A DNA stretch of 41,308 nucleotides, from assembly GCA_015061775.1 (NCBI GenBank), contig SUVY01000019.1, positions 1 to 41,308 on the forward strand, in the 5' to 3' direction. Under the pieces are notes generated by a model that was not told the origin of the DNA, did no database searches, and saw nothing but the letters and a program-made list of their open reading frames with translations. A program made the translations under genes and the position numbers. Positions 25,643-32,936 of this stretch are shown one piece after another. Positions within the stretch are counted from its first letter, which is position 1. The number at the start of each line of letters is the position of its first letter. Source of the stretch: Lentisphaerota bacterium (GTDB lineage: Bacteria > Verrucomicrobiota > Lentisphaeria > Victivallales > Victivallaceae).

Positions 25643-26280
25643 ATTTCGATCTTATCCAATACGCTTTGGAATGTAATGCTGCCGATCCCCAAAAATTTGC
25701 GGCTCAGGCTGAAAATCTGCGCGATATCATTCTCGAAGCCAATAAATCAGTCAATCTTACCCGCATAACCGATCCCGTTGAGTTTATGGTCAAACACGTG
25801 GCGGACAGTCTCGCTATCGGCAAGTTTTTTCCGGAAGAGATCGCAAATGCCCGCGAAGTCGCCGACCTCGGATGCGGAGGAGGTTTTCCCACACTTGTTC
25901 TGGCTATGGCCTACCCGCATCTGCACGTCACCGGAATAGACTCGACCGGTAAAAAAGTGCGTCTTGTTCAGGAAACAGCCGGAAAACTCGGACTCTCAAA
26001 CGTCTCCGTCATCCACGCAAGAGTCGAAGAACTCAATCGCAAGAAGCAGTTCATGCACCGTTTTGATATCGTCACCGCCCGCGCTGTTGCTCAAGGAAAA
26101 ATTCTGGCAAAATACGCCTCAAATATGCCAAAAGAGAACGGCTCATTCATCTTTTATAAAACTCCACAGCAGGCAGCGGAAGACCTCGAAACGCTGCGCT
26201 GGCAGACTACCCCTGCTTACGAACTCCCGCTCGATATGGGCACAAGAGTTTTTCTATATAAAAGGCTGTGTTCCCGATAA
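25639..26280 (+). CDS. rsmG: 16S rRNA (guanine-N7) methyltransferase RsmG
   Basis: A 213-residue SAM-dependent methyltransferase of the GidB/RsmG family, which methylates G527 (E. coli numbering) of 16S rRNA. Seen are NLTRITDPVEFMVKHVADSL near the N-terminus, the SAM-binding VADLGCGGGFPTLVLA (about residues 73-88) followed by GIDSTGKKVRLVQ, and DIVTARAV typical of RsmG. The length fits the family. It overlaps the preceding membrane-protein gene by four bases. Repeat copy 2 begins directly at its stop codon. Confidence 0.93.
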   Translation: MNFDLIQYALECNAADPQKFAAQAENLRDIILEANKSVNLTRITDPVEFMVKHVADSLAIGKFFPEEIANAREVADLGCGGGFPTLVLAMAYPHLHVTGIDSTGKKVRLVQETAGKLGLSNVSVIHARVEELNRKKQFMHRFDIVTARAVAQGKILAKYASNMPKENGSFIFYKTPQQAAEDLETLRWQTTPAYELPLDMGTRVFLYKRLCSR

Positions 26281-26383
26281 GGATAGATGGTTCTTGGGGA
26301 AGGGGAAAACTTCTTTTCACGGGAAAAGAAGTTTTCCCCTTCCCCAAACCCCAACCCTTTTCAAGAAAAGCGGGGTACTTTTT
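26281..26383 (+). repeat. Palindromic intergenic repeat, copy 2
   Basis: A perfect 25 bp inverted repeat (26294-26318 and 26323-26347, 4-base loop) is followed by CCCTTTTCAAGAAAAGCGGGGTAC, shared with copies 1 and 3. It lies between the convergent rsmG and LexA-like genes, starting at the rsmG stop, and could terminate both. Confidence 0.85.
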
Positions 26384-26428
26384 ATGTATTGGCATTGTCC
26401 CAATTTTGGTCTTCGCTCTGTATTGATT

Positions 26429-27019
26429 TTACATTTTGCGATATTGGTGTATCACTTTGCCGACTATCCGGTCTCCACCGGTCAATGAATTTATACAAAC
26501 AGCCGGAAGCAACCCGGAAAATCCACGGTCAAGCATTTTTCCAACATACATTTTAAGACAGAAGAAATTCTTGCATCTGACCACCAGAAGGTCTCCCGGT
26601 ACAGTCCGCTCACCGGAAAAAGGTGCAGCCTCGACGACATCTCCGGCACGTAACCCCAGAACATTGAAACAATCTGTGCAAATCAGGAATACTCCATGCT
26701 CTGCCGGCACCGCAATATCGTCAAAAAAGCATGGCTTCACGCCGGAAGGAAAATTTTCCGTTCCGGAAAAAGCACACTCTCCCGCTTCATTCAGAGTCAA
26801 TGCCCCATAGACTTTATTGCAGACGACACGCCGTCTCTTCTTCAACTCAGCAATAAGATGGGTAATAGCGGCAGATGATACACCTAAATCTTCTCCGATA
26901 ACAGAAAACGGCGGAATATATCCCTTTTCCCGCACTGTTTCATACAAATAATCCCAGAGTGCCTGCTGCTTTTCGCTCAACGCGGACGGCAGCGGCTCAC
27001 TTCCCCGTACAAACTTCAT
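26429..27019 (-). CDS. LexA-like transcriptional regulator, atypical S24 domain
   Basis: A 196-residue protein with a LexA-type winged helix-turn-helix (LSEKQQALWDYLYETVREKG..PPFSVIGEDLGVSSAAITHLIAELKKR, shown in parts) and a peptidase-S24-like C-terminal half. LexA represses DNA-repair genes and cleaves itself using a Ser/Lys pair. Here the serine motif region reads ICTDCFNVLGLRAGD, with Cys117 at the expected serine position; the lysine (Lys156 in FFCLKMY) is retained, and no Ala-Gly cleavage site was seen. Self-cleavage is therefore uncertain. The ATG at 27019 is chosen because an upstream in-frame TTG at 27055 would overlap the HNH gene; neither has a clear ribosome-binding site. It is the last gene of the receiver-HNH-LexA set. 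Confidence 0.8.
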   Translation of the reverse strand: MKFVRGSEPLPSALSEKQQALWDYLYETVREKGYIPPFSVIGEDLGVSSAAITHLIAELKKRRRVVCNKVYGALTLNEAGECAFSGTENFPSGVKPCFFDDIAVPAEHGVFLICTDCFNVLGLRAGDVVEAAPFSGERTVPGDLLVVRCKNFFCLKMYVGKMLDRGFSGLLPAVCINSLTGGDRIVGKVIHQYRKM

Positions 27020-27026
27020 CTGAAAC

Positions 27027-27332
27027 TTAATCTGAGCCCTCTTTTTCTGCTGCAAAAAGTATCATTTCCGCCGGAGTGAGACACCGTTTTTTCTGGTTGC
27101 AGTCAAGACAGCACACCACCATGTTGCCGCGGGTGCTTCTGCCTCCGCGCGCAACAGGGACTATGTGATCTATCGTCAGTTCCTCTCTGGGAAATTTTTT
27201 TCCGCAGTAACGACAGATACCCTGCCTGAGCAACTCCTGAAAATACGGAGAATTTTTCAACTCCCGCGCCTTCGCCCTCTCGCGTTTGATGTGGCGTTCG
27301 TCGCGGACTATCTCTACGTAATCATCGAGCAT
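27027..27332 (-). CDS. Stand-alone HNH endonuclease domain protein
   Basis: A 101-residue protein. After a charged helix (RDERHIKRERAKAREL) it carries a full HNH motif with structural zinc cysteines: CRYCGKKFPREELTIDHIVP, then GGRSTRGNMVVCCLDCNQKK. The His of IDHI, the Asn of GNMV and the closing Asn of CNQKK provide the metal-binding fold of HNH nucleases. The substrate is unknown. The ATG at 27332 directly follows the receiver stop codon (TGATATG); an in-frame GTG at 27341 would overlap the receiver gene. GGAG lies 12 bases before the ATG. It sits between a receiver and a LexA-like gene, suggesting shared regulation, perhaps a DNA-damage setting; that is inference. Confidence 0.88.
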   Translation of the reverse strand: MLDDYVEIVRDERHIKRERAKARELKNSPYFQELLRQGICRYCGKKFPREELTIDHIVPVARGGRSTRGNMVVCCLDCNQKKRCLTPAEMILFAAEKEGSD

Positions 27333-27333
27333 A

Positions 27334-27744
27334 TCAGGCACTCACTCCTTTGCCGTCAAGCGCGTCACGGACTGCCTGGATGACCACCGGCAGACGGTGG
27401 GGTTTGGAAAGAAATCCGCAAGCGCCCTGTTCGAGCAGATGCTGGATATCCTCTTCGTTTACAAATCCGCTTGAAAGCAATATCTTAGCGTTGGGGTCGA
27501 TCTCGCGGATGCGGGTAAAAGCCTCGCTTCCGCCTACTTTCGGCATTATCATATCCATAAGCACAAGATCGACGGCTCCCGGATTTGCCTCGTATATTTC
27601 TATCGCATCCTGCCCGTTTTCCGCAAGCAGGACGGAGTATCCGAGCATTTGCAATGCCTCAATGAGGAAATCCCAGATCGTCTCCTGGTCATCGACTATA
27701 AGAATAGTCTCTGTTCCTCCGGGAAAATCATTTATATTTGCCAT
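27334..27744 (-). CDS. Stand-alone response-regulator receiver domain
   Basis: A 136-residue CheY-like receiver with no output domain. The acidic pocket is Asp18 and Asp19 (LIVDDQ), the phosphoacceptor is Asp64 (LVLMDMIMP), followed by Ser91/Ser92 and Lys114 (FLSKPH). Such domains take a phosphate from a histidine kinase and act through protein contacts. The kinase is not in this window. It is the first gene of the short set receiver-HNH-LexA-like and is preceded by a good promoter (27778-27806). A ribosome-binding site GGGAAACCTG lies just before the ATG. Confidence 0.93.
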   Translation of the reverse strand: MANINDFPGGTETILIVDDQETIWDFLIEALQMLGYSVLLAENGQDAIEIYEANPGAVDLVLMDMIMPKVGGSEAFTRIREIDPNAKILLSSGFVNEEDIQHLLEQGACGFLSKPHRLPVVIQAVRDALDGKGVSA

Positions 27745-27777
27745 CAGGTTTCCCTTTCAATTAAGATGTTCTATGTA

Positions 27778-27806
27778 ATTATATGGCAAAAGCTGTTCTT
27801 TGACAA
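27778..27806 (-). promoter_or_regulatory. Promoter for the receiver-HNH-LexA set
   Basis: On the minus strand TTGTCA (27801-27806) and a perfect TATAAT (27778-27783) are separated by 17 bases. Transcription would start near 27771, giving a leader of about 27 bases to the receiver ATG. Confidence 0.7.
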
Positions 27807-27814
27807 GGGGATTT

Positions 27815-27994
27815 TCAAAAAAACATGAAAAAAATCCCTGCTGCGAAAAAAAATGCACTTGCTACCGCAAAGACTGTTCTGAACAGTTTGCGCTCGCGCA
27901 CCGGATCGGCGATCCTTTTTCCGGAAATCGTGTCATAGGGATTATGCTTTATTGTCCGGCAAAACCTGACCCCGTTTCGTGAGACTCTTTTCAC
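27815..27994 (-). CDS. 59-residue tail-anchored small membrane protein
   Basis: A short reading frame starts with GTG at 27992-27994, overlapping the TGA stop of the M42 peptidase gene (GTGA), and ends with TGA at 27815-27817. GGAG lies 11 bases before the GTG inside the peptidase gene. The product begins MKRVSRNGVRFCRTIKHNPY, is very basic, and ends in a single hydrophobic segment (TVFAVASAFFFAAGIFFMFF) that reaches the C-terminus, as in tail-anchored proteins with a cytoplasmic N-terminus. The stop-start overlap, natural composition and sharp end at the next promoter support a real gene. Its function is unknown and no relatives were recognised. Confidence 0.65.
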   Translation of the reverse strand: MKRVSRNGVRFCRTIKHNPYDTISGKRIADPVRERKLFRTVFAVASAFFFAAGIFFMFF

Positions 27995-29055
27995 AGCTCA
28001 AAGTTCTCCTTGCCGGTCATCGCGGAGATGGTCTCAACAATGATATCGACCGCGCTTTCGGCATCGCGCAGGTCGCACATCTCGACCTGGCTGTGCATAT
28101 AGCGGTTGGGAATACTTATCAAAGCTGTCGCAACTCCTGCACGGGTGAGCTGGATGGCGGCAGTATCGGTTCCGCCGGTTGCGCGGTGAGCGGCACTCTC
28201 CTGATACGGAATATTGTATTTCGCTGCGCTGTCACGGAGCATCTGTCCCCAGATGCGGTTGTTGTCACAGCTGCGGGTCAATATGGCTCCGGAACCGAGG
28301 GAGATGTCTCCGTACTGTTTCTTGGGGATATCAGGGAGATCAGTAGCAAAGCCGACATCAAGCGTGATAGCAGCTGCGGGATCGATTCCGAACGCGCTGA
28401 CAGTAGCTCCGCGCAGACCGACCTCTTCCTGGACGGTACCGACTCCGTAAACTCCGACCGCAAGTTTGCGGGATGAGAGTTTTTTGAGTGCTTCGGCAAC
28501 GATGAAGGCTCCGATCTTGTCATCGGTTCCCTTGGAAATAAAACGGTTGCCGTTGAGCATTTTGAAATTGCTCCGCATGGCGATATAGTCTCCGACTGAA
28601 ACCATTTTTTCAGCCTCGGCGCGGCTTGAAGCACCGATATCTATCCAAAGATCCGAAAGCTCGAGGGCCTTGCTGCGCTCAGCCTCCTTGAGCAGGTGGA
28701 TGGGCTTTTTACCGATAACGCCGGGAACTTTGCCCGCCGGAGTAAGGATATCGACCTCGCTTGAGGGAACGTTGAGCTTGTCGATTCCGCCGTTGGCGCG
28801 GAAATAGACCAGTCCGTCATCGCTGATATAGACGATCTGGAAGCCGATCTCGTCGTAGTGACCGGCAAGCATCACTTTGAAAGGAGCATCTGCATTGAGC
28901 ACAGCGATGGTGTTGCCCATCACGTCTCCGCGCACCTGCTCGCAGAACTGTGAGGTATAGCCGCGGAACACTTCAGCCGCCGCGCTTTCGTACCCGGTGG
29001 GGCTTGAAGTCATCATGAATTTGCTGAGAAAATCAAGGCTTTCCTGATTGAACAT
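27991..29055 (-). CDS. M42 family metallopeptidase (glutamyl aminopeptidase-like)
   Basis: A 354-residue enzyme of the M42 family, which are dinuclear-metal, often tetrahedral aminopeptidases. Seen are the metal-binding MLAGHYDEIGF (His and Asp), the bridging Asp in KGTDDKIGA, catalytic VQEEVGLRGA (Glu-Glu), an Asp in LDVGFATD, and the C-terminal His in RYMHSQVE. It would trim N-terminal residues from peptides in the cytoplasm; no signal peptide is seen. The ATG at 29055 is chosen because GGAG lies 9 bases before it, whereas an upstream ATG at 29070 has none. Its stop overlaps the GTG of a 59-residue ORF. Confidence 0.93.
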   Translation of the reverse strand: MFNQESLDFLSKFMMTSSPTGYESAAAEVFRGYTSQFCEQVRGDVMGNTIAVLNADAPFKVMLAGHYDEIGFQIVYISDDGLVYFRANGGIDKLNVPSSEVDILTPAGKVPGVIGKKPIHLLKEAERSKALELSDLWIDIGASSRAEAEKMVSVGDYIAMRSNFKMLNGNRFISKGTDDKIGAFIVAEALKKLSSRKLAVGVYGVGTVQEEVGLRGATVSAFGIDPAAAITLDVGFATDLPDIPKKQYGDISLGSGAILTRSCDNNRIWGQMLRDSAAKYNIPYQESAAHRATGGTDTAAIQLTRAGVATALISIPNRYMHSQVEMCDLRDAESAVDIIVETISAMTGKENFEL

Positions 29056-29238
29056 TTGGGAAATCTCCATATTTTATGATTTTGAAAATGTTATTATGAA
29101 AATATAACAGTTCACAACCGAAAAATCCACTTTACTTTGTAATTATTTTCAGGAATTTGCCGCCTTTAGCTTGATTTTTTGCGGTTTGCGGTATAAAGTA
29201 AACCCTGATGTGTTTTAATTGCTCAATTTTTTACTGGT

Positions 29239-31416
29239 ATGGATAATCAAAATTCTCCGGGATCCGGATACGCAGAACTCGAAAAAGAGCTGCTTATACT
29301 GAAAAAACAAAATGAATTCCTCGAGGAGGAAAACCGCAGACTTGCGCGGGAAAACACCCGGCTCAGCTCCGCTGTATCTCAAGCGGCTCTTGCGGTGGAA
29401 AAACTCAAGGGGTCAAAAACTGCCCGGATATCAAAACTCATCCATATCCTCCGTCACCCGGAAAAATTCGGAGCCTCAAATGCAGCAACCCTGCTGTGGA
29501 AAAAGTTTATCCGCAGACAGCCGCTCGGCAGCTCCTACCATATCGCCCATGAGATAGCTGCGGCACTGTCAAGTCACCAGGCGGAAGAAAAGAGATTTTT
29601 TCCGCAATTTGACCGTTCAAAAGATTTTGCCGGAAGAGTTTATATCTTCGCCGCCGTTCCCTGCGACGATATCGGCGGAGGTCAGCGCAGCGCACAGATC
29701 GCCCGCGCATTACTTGAGCGGATGTATCAGGTGTACTATATATGTCAATATCCCAAATTTGAAAATCATACAGAACAGTCTGCCGAGTTTTCCTCCGCAC
29801 AATTCACCCACCATCTGCTGAAAAACTGCGATATCGGAGAACTCTTCTGCGACGCTCCGGAAAACAGCAGGATCATTTTTGAGATGCCGCACCCGGATTT
29901 TGTTCCGGTGCTGGAAGCGGCACAGCAAAGAGGATTTCACACCACCTACGAATTGATCGACCCGTGGAATACTGAACTTGGCAGCGGATGGTACTCTTCC
30001 AAGACCGAACAGCTCTTCATCGACCGCTGTACTGTAGTCTGCGCCACCGCGAAAGTTTTGCAGAAACATCTCTTTTCTATGGGAAGAACCGATGCGCTCT
30101 ATCTGCCCAATGCCGCAGATGAAACAAGATTTTCCGCAGATAAACAGTATCCGAAGCCTGCGGATTTTCCGGAAAAATTCCGCCGTGTCATCACGTATTT
30201 CGGCTCGCTTTACGGCAGCTGGTTCGATTGGGAGACGGTAAAATATGCCGCAGAAAACAACCCTGAACACGCATTTCTGCTTATTGGAGACGTTCCCAAA
30301 CACGCTCCGGAGATGCCGGGAAATGTCATCTTTGCGGGAGTAAAAGAGAACAGCTCGCTCGCAGGATACCTTGCGTGGAGCGACGCTGCCATGATACCGT
30401 TCACTCCGGGAAAACTCACCGATGCCGTGTCTCCAGTCAAAGTTTTTGAATATATATTTGCCGGAAAACCCGTCATAACTCTTGCCATGCCCGAGACCGC
30501 CGACTACCCCGGAGTCTATCAGGCAGTTTCACGGGAGGAATTTTCAAAACTGTGCTCTCTCTGCCACGTATGCGCTCCTGAGCAAAATGAACGCGAACTC
30601 TTTATTTCCAGAAACTCCTGGAACTGCCGAGTCGATACTTTGCTTGAGCCGCATAAGCTTGAGAGCAGTTACTCCATAATCACGCTCATCCACAACAACG
30701 CCGGAATAATCGGACGTTTCCTTGACACGCTTCTGTTCCATACCCGCAACTTTAAAAATGTGGAAATAATCGTTGTTGACAACTCCTCGTCAGACGGAGG
30801 AGCTGAAATCGTTGAAAAGAGTTATCCGCAGGTAAAGCTGGTGAGAAATTCCGAAAACGGATGCGCCTCAGGACGCAATCTCGGAGTTGCCTCCTCAACT
30901 GGCGAGCGGCTGATATTTTTTGACTCAGACCAGTATTTTTCCTCTTCGGCGTGGCTGACGGACTGTGAACTGCTCTGCGATCTCAACTTGGAAACAGGAG
31001 CCTTCGCCTGGGGAGCCGGATGGTTCGTCTCTGAGTCGCTCGGAGGACCTTCCGTCGATGATCTGCCCCTGCGCGCCGTCAACACACAGGAATACCGGAG
31101 CAACGGTTTCAGGACAGACATCCACTATCTCGCCACCTGCGGACTGTGCATGGAACGAAAACTGTTTGACGATATCGGAGGATTTGATACAGCATACGAT
31201 CCCACCATTTTTGAGGATACGGATCTGAGCATGAAAATTCTGGCGCACGGCAGAAAAATCGCCTACCGCAACTTCCCCGGAATAATGCATCAGCCCCACC
31301 AGACAACTGGTGCCGGAGACAACTCCGCAGCCTATCGCAAACTCTGGCAGCGTAACAGCGCGTACTTCGTCAACAAGTGGAAAGAACTCCTGGAAAAAAT
31401 GCTCAATCGCGGGTAA
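29239..31416 (+). CDS. Two-domain glycosyltransferase (GT-B plus GT2)
   Basis: A 725-residue protein. Residues about 10-62 form a coiled coil (LEKELLILKKQNEFLEEENR). Residues about 128-460 look like a GT-B glycosyltransferase, with GGGQRSAQIARALLER near the N-terminal end and the donor-side region FTPGKLTDAVSPVKVFEYIF followed by AGKPVITL. Residues about 475-725 are a GT2-type GT-A domain: SIITLIHNNAGIIGRFLDTL, IVVDNSSSDGG, GCASGRNLGV and the metal-binding FFDSDQ. It would add sugars to a surface polysaccharide or glycoprotein in the cytoplasm; donor and acceptor are unknown. There is no evident ribosome-binding site. Its 3' end overlaps the convergent MATE gene by 14 bases. Confidence 0.9.
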   Translation: MDNQNSPGSGYAELEKELLILKKQNEFLEEENRRLARENTRLSSAVSQAALAVEKLKGSKTARISKLIHILRHPEKFGASNAATLLWKKFIRRQPLGSSYHIAHEIAAALSSHQAEEKRFFPQFDRSKDFAGRVYIFAAVPCDDIGGGQRSAQIARALLERMYQVYYICQYPKFENHTEQSAEFSSAQFTHHLLKNCDIGELFCDAPENSRIIFEMPHPDFVPVLEAAQQRGFHTTYELIDPWNTELGSGWYSSKTEQLFIDRCTVVCATAKVLQKHLFSMGRTDALYLPNAADETRFSADKQYPKPADFPEKFRRVITYFGSLYGSWFDWETVKYAAENNPEHAFLLIGDVPKHAPEMPGNVIFAGVKENSSLAGYLAWSDAAMIPFTPGKLTDAVSPVKVFEYIFAGKPVITLAMPETADYPGVYQAVSREEFSKLCSLCHVCAPEQNERELFISRNSWNCRVDTLLEPHKLESSYSIITLIHNNAGIIGRFLDTLLFHTRNFKNVEIIVVDNSSSDGGAEIVEKSYPQVKLVRNSENGCASGRNLGVASSTGERLIFFDSDQYFSSSAWLTDCELLCDLNLETGAFAWGAGWFVSESLGGPSVDDLPLRAVNTQEYRSNGFRTDIHYLATCGLCMERKLFDDIGGFDTAYDPTIFEDTDLSMKILAHGRKIAYRNFPGIMHQPHQTTGAGDNSAAYRKLWQRNSAYFVNKWKELLEKMLNRG

Positions 31417-32761
31417 GGTTGCGAACCCATTTGTACTTTTTGTAGTGGTGCATCACCCACGGAACTTTTCCGACCTCATCAAGACAGGTACAGGCATAGA
31501 CCGCCAGCACAGGAAGTTTGAAGTAAAACGCTCCGAGCAGCGCACACGGAAGAGCTATTGCCCACATGCAGACGATGAGACTGTACATGTCGAACATGGT
31601 ATCGCCTCCCGAGGAGAAAACCGCGTTGATGACTACTGTGCAGACACAGCGGCCCACCATGTAAACGGCAAGTATCACAAACATTCCATTGAGATAAGTC
31701 TGTGCCTGAGATGTGAGCTTCACCAGATTTGATGTAAGGGGAATCGAAAGCAATATCAGCACCATAATAACAAATCCGACAACGAAAGAGAGTATTGCTG
31801 AGCGTTGTCCATATTTTTTACCGAGCTCAAGATTTCCTGCTCCGAGCTCATTGCCGATAAGCACGGCACAGCCTCCGGCAAGACCGTTGCAGAGACAGCA
31901 CATCAGATCCCGGACTACCGCCGCGATGGAATTCGCCGCAGCAGCATCGCGTCCCATGTGTCCCATTATGGCGGTGTAGGCTGTGAAACCGACTCCCCAG
32001 AGAGCACAGCTCGCCATAATGGGGAGAGCACATCTCCAAAAGTCGCATATCAGAAGCCGGTCAAACTCAAACACAGAGCGTACTCTCAACCGTATATAAT
32101 CCTTGCGGAGCGATATTATCACACAAAGCAGCAATTCGATCACCCGCGATGCCACCGTAGCGGAGGCCGCTCCTTCTACTCCCATCGCAGGAAATCCGCA
32201 ATATCCGAAAATCATCAAAGCGTTGAGAATTATATTGAGCACCACCGCGATCGAACTTATCCATGCCGAACTTGCAGCGTGGTCACTTACACGCATCATG
32301 GCAAGATACGCCTGAGAGACTCCGACCAGCAGATATGACCAGGAGGCTATCTTCAGATACCTGACTCCATAATCCAGCAGCACGGGGTCGTGGGCGAAGA
32401 GTCTCATAAGCGGCTCGGGAAAAAAGCGGCAGCCGGCAAAAAACAGCAGCGACATAAGCGTTGCATCCCGGACTCCCAGTCCGAATATCCTGCCCATCAC
32501 AGGAATATCACCTTTGCCCCAATATTGAGCTCCGAGAATATTTATTCCGGAAACCACCGAATAGAGCAGCATCGCCTGCACAAACTGTATCTGCGTCGCA
32601 AGCGACACCGCCGCCATCGCATCCTGATCGAGCTTGCCCAGCATCAAGGCATCGGCTGCGGCTACCAGCGCGACCATCAGGCTCTGCAATGTCATGGGTA
32701 CTGCGAGCGTCACGAGCTTATTGTTGAAATTACGGTCACAGAAGAGCTCTCTTAATGTCAT
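31403..32761 (-). CDS. MATE family efflux transporter (first)
   Basis: A 452-residue integral membrane protein with about 12 hydrophobic segments and the MATE layout (residues 8-40: NFNNKLVTLAVPMTLQSL, AAADALMLGKL). Members export drugs or metabolites using Na+ or H+ gradients. The ATG at 32761 is preferred because GGAG lies 7 bases before it; an upstream ATG at 32794 would add 11 residues. It is transcribed divergently from the second MATE gene. Substrate unknown. It overlaps the glycosyltransferase 3' end. Confidence 0.92.
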   Translation of the reverse strand: MTLRELFCDRNFNNKLVTLAVPMTLQSLMVALVAAADALMLGKLDQDAMAAVSLATQIQFVQAMLLYSVVSGINILGAQYWGKGDIPVMGRIFGLGVRDATLMSLLFFAGCRFFPEPLMRLFAHDPVLLDYGVRYLKIASWSYLLVGVSQAYLAMMRVSDHAASSAWISSIAVVLNIILNALMIFGYCGFPAMGVEGAASATVASRVIELLLCVIISLRKDYIRLRVRSVFEFDRLLICDFWRCALPIMASCALWGVGFTAYTAIMGHMGRDAAAANSIAAVVRDLMCCLCNGLAGGCAVLIGNELGAGNLELGKKYGQRSAILSFVVGFVIMVLILLSIPLTSNLVKLTSQAQTYLNGMFVILAVYMVGRCVCTVVINAVFSSGGDTMFDMYSLIVCMWAIALPCALLGAFYFKLPVLAVYACTCLDEVGKVPWVMHHYKKYKWVRNLTRD

Positions 32762-32798
32762 TTTAAACTCCGGTAAATATATTGCATTTCGCATTCAC

Positions 32799-32828
32799 AT
32801 AATATGTCACCAAAAGATGTTTTTTCAA
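32799..32828 (-). promoter_or_regulatory. Promoter for the first MATE gene
   Basis: On the minus strand TTGAAA (32823-32828) and TATTAT (32799-32804) are spaced by 18 bases, about 40 bases ahead of the ATG at 32761. Confidence 0.5.
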
Positions 32829-32867
32829 ACAGCCGATGTAATTTAACAGAAAATAAATATTTTTTCT

Positions 32868-32896
32868 TTGAAAAACGGTCCGTTTTGTTGTATATT
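32868..32896 (+). promoter_or_regulatory. Promoter with a palindromic operator for the second MATE gene
   Basis: TTGAAA (32868-32873) and TATATT (32891-32896) are spaced by exactly 17 bases. Between them a 15-base palindrome AAAACGG-T-CCGTTTT (32872-32886) overlaps the -35 and the spacer, the usual place for a repressor such as TetR or MarR to block RNA polymerase. No such regulator gene is next to it. Confidence 0.6.
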
Positions 32897-32936
32897 TTGA
32901 GCTTACAACAATAAAACTTTCAGGATAAAACAAAAA

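Noticed and set aside
27873-27887. 15-base palindrome ACTGTTC-T-GAACAGT as a possible LexA operator
   Set aside because: It lies inside the 59-residue coding frame, about 70 bases upstream of the receiver promoter, and is not the known LexA box spacing; a chance or coding origin is as likely.
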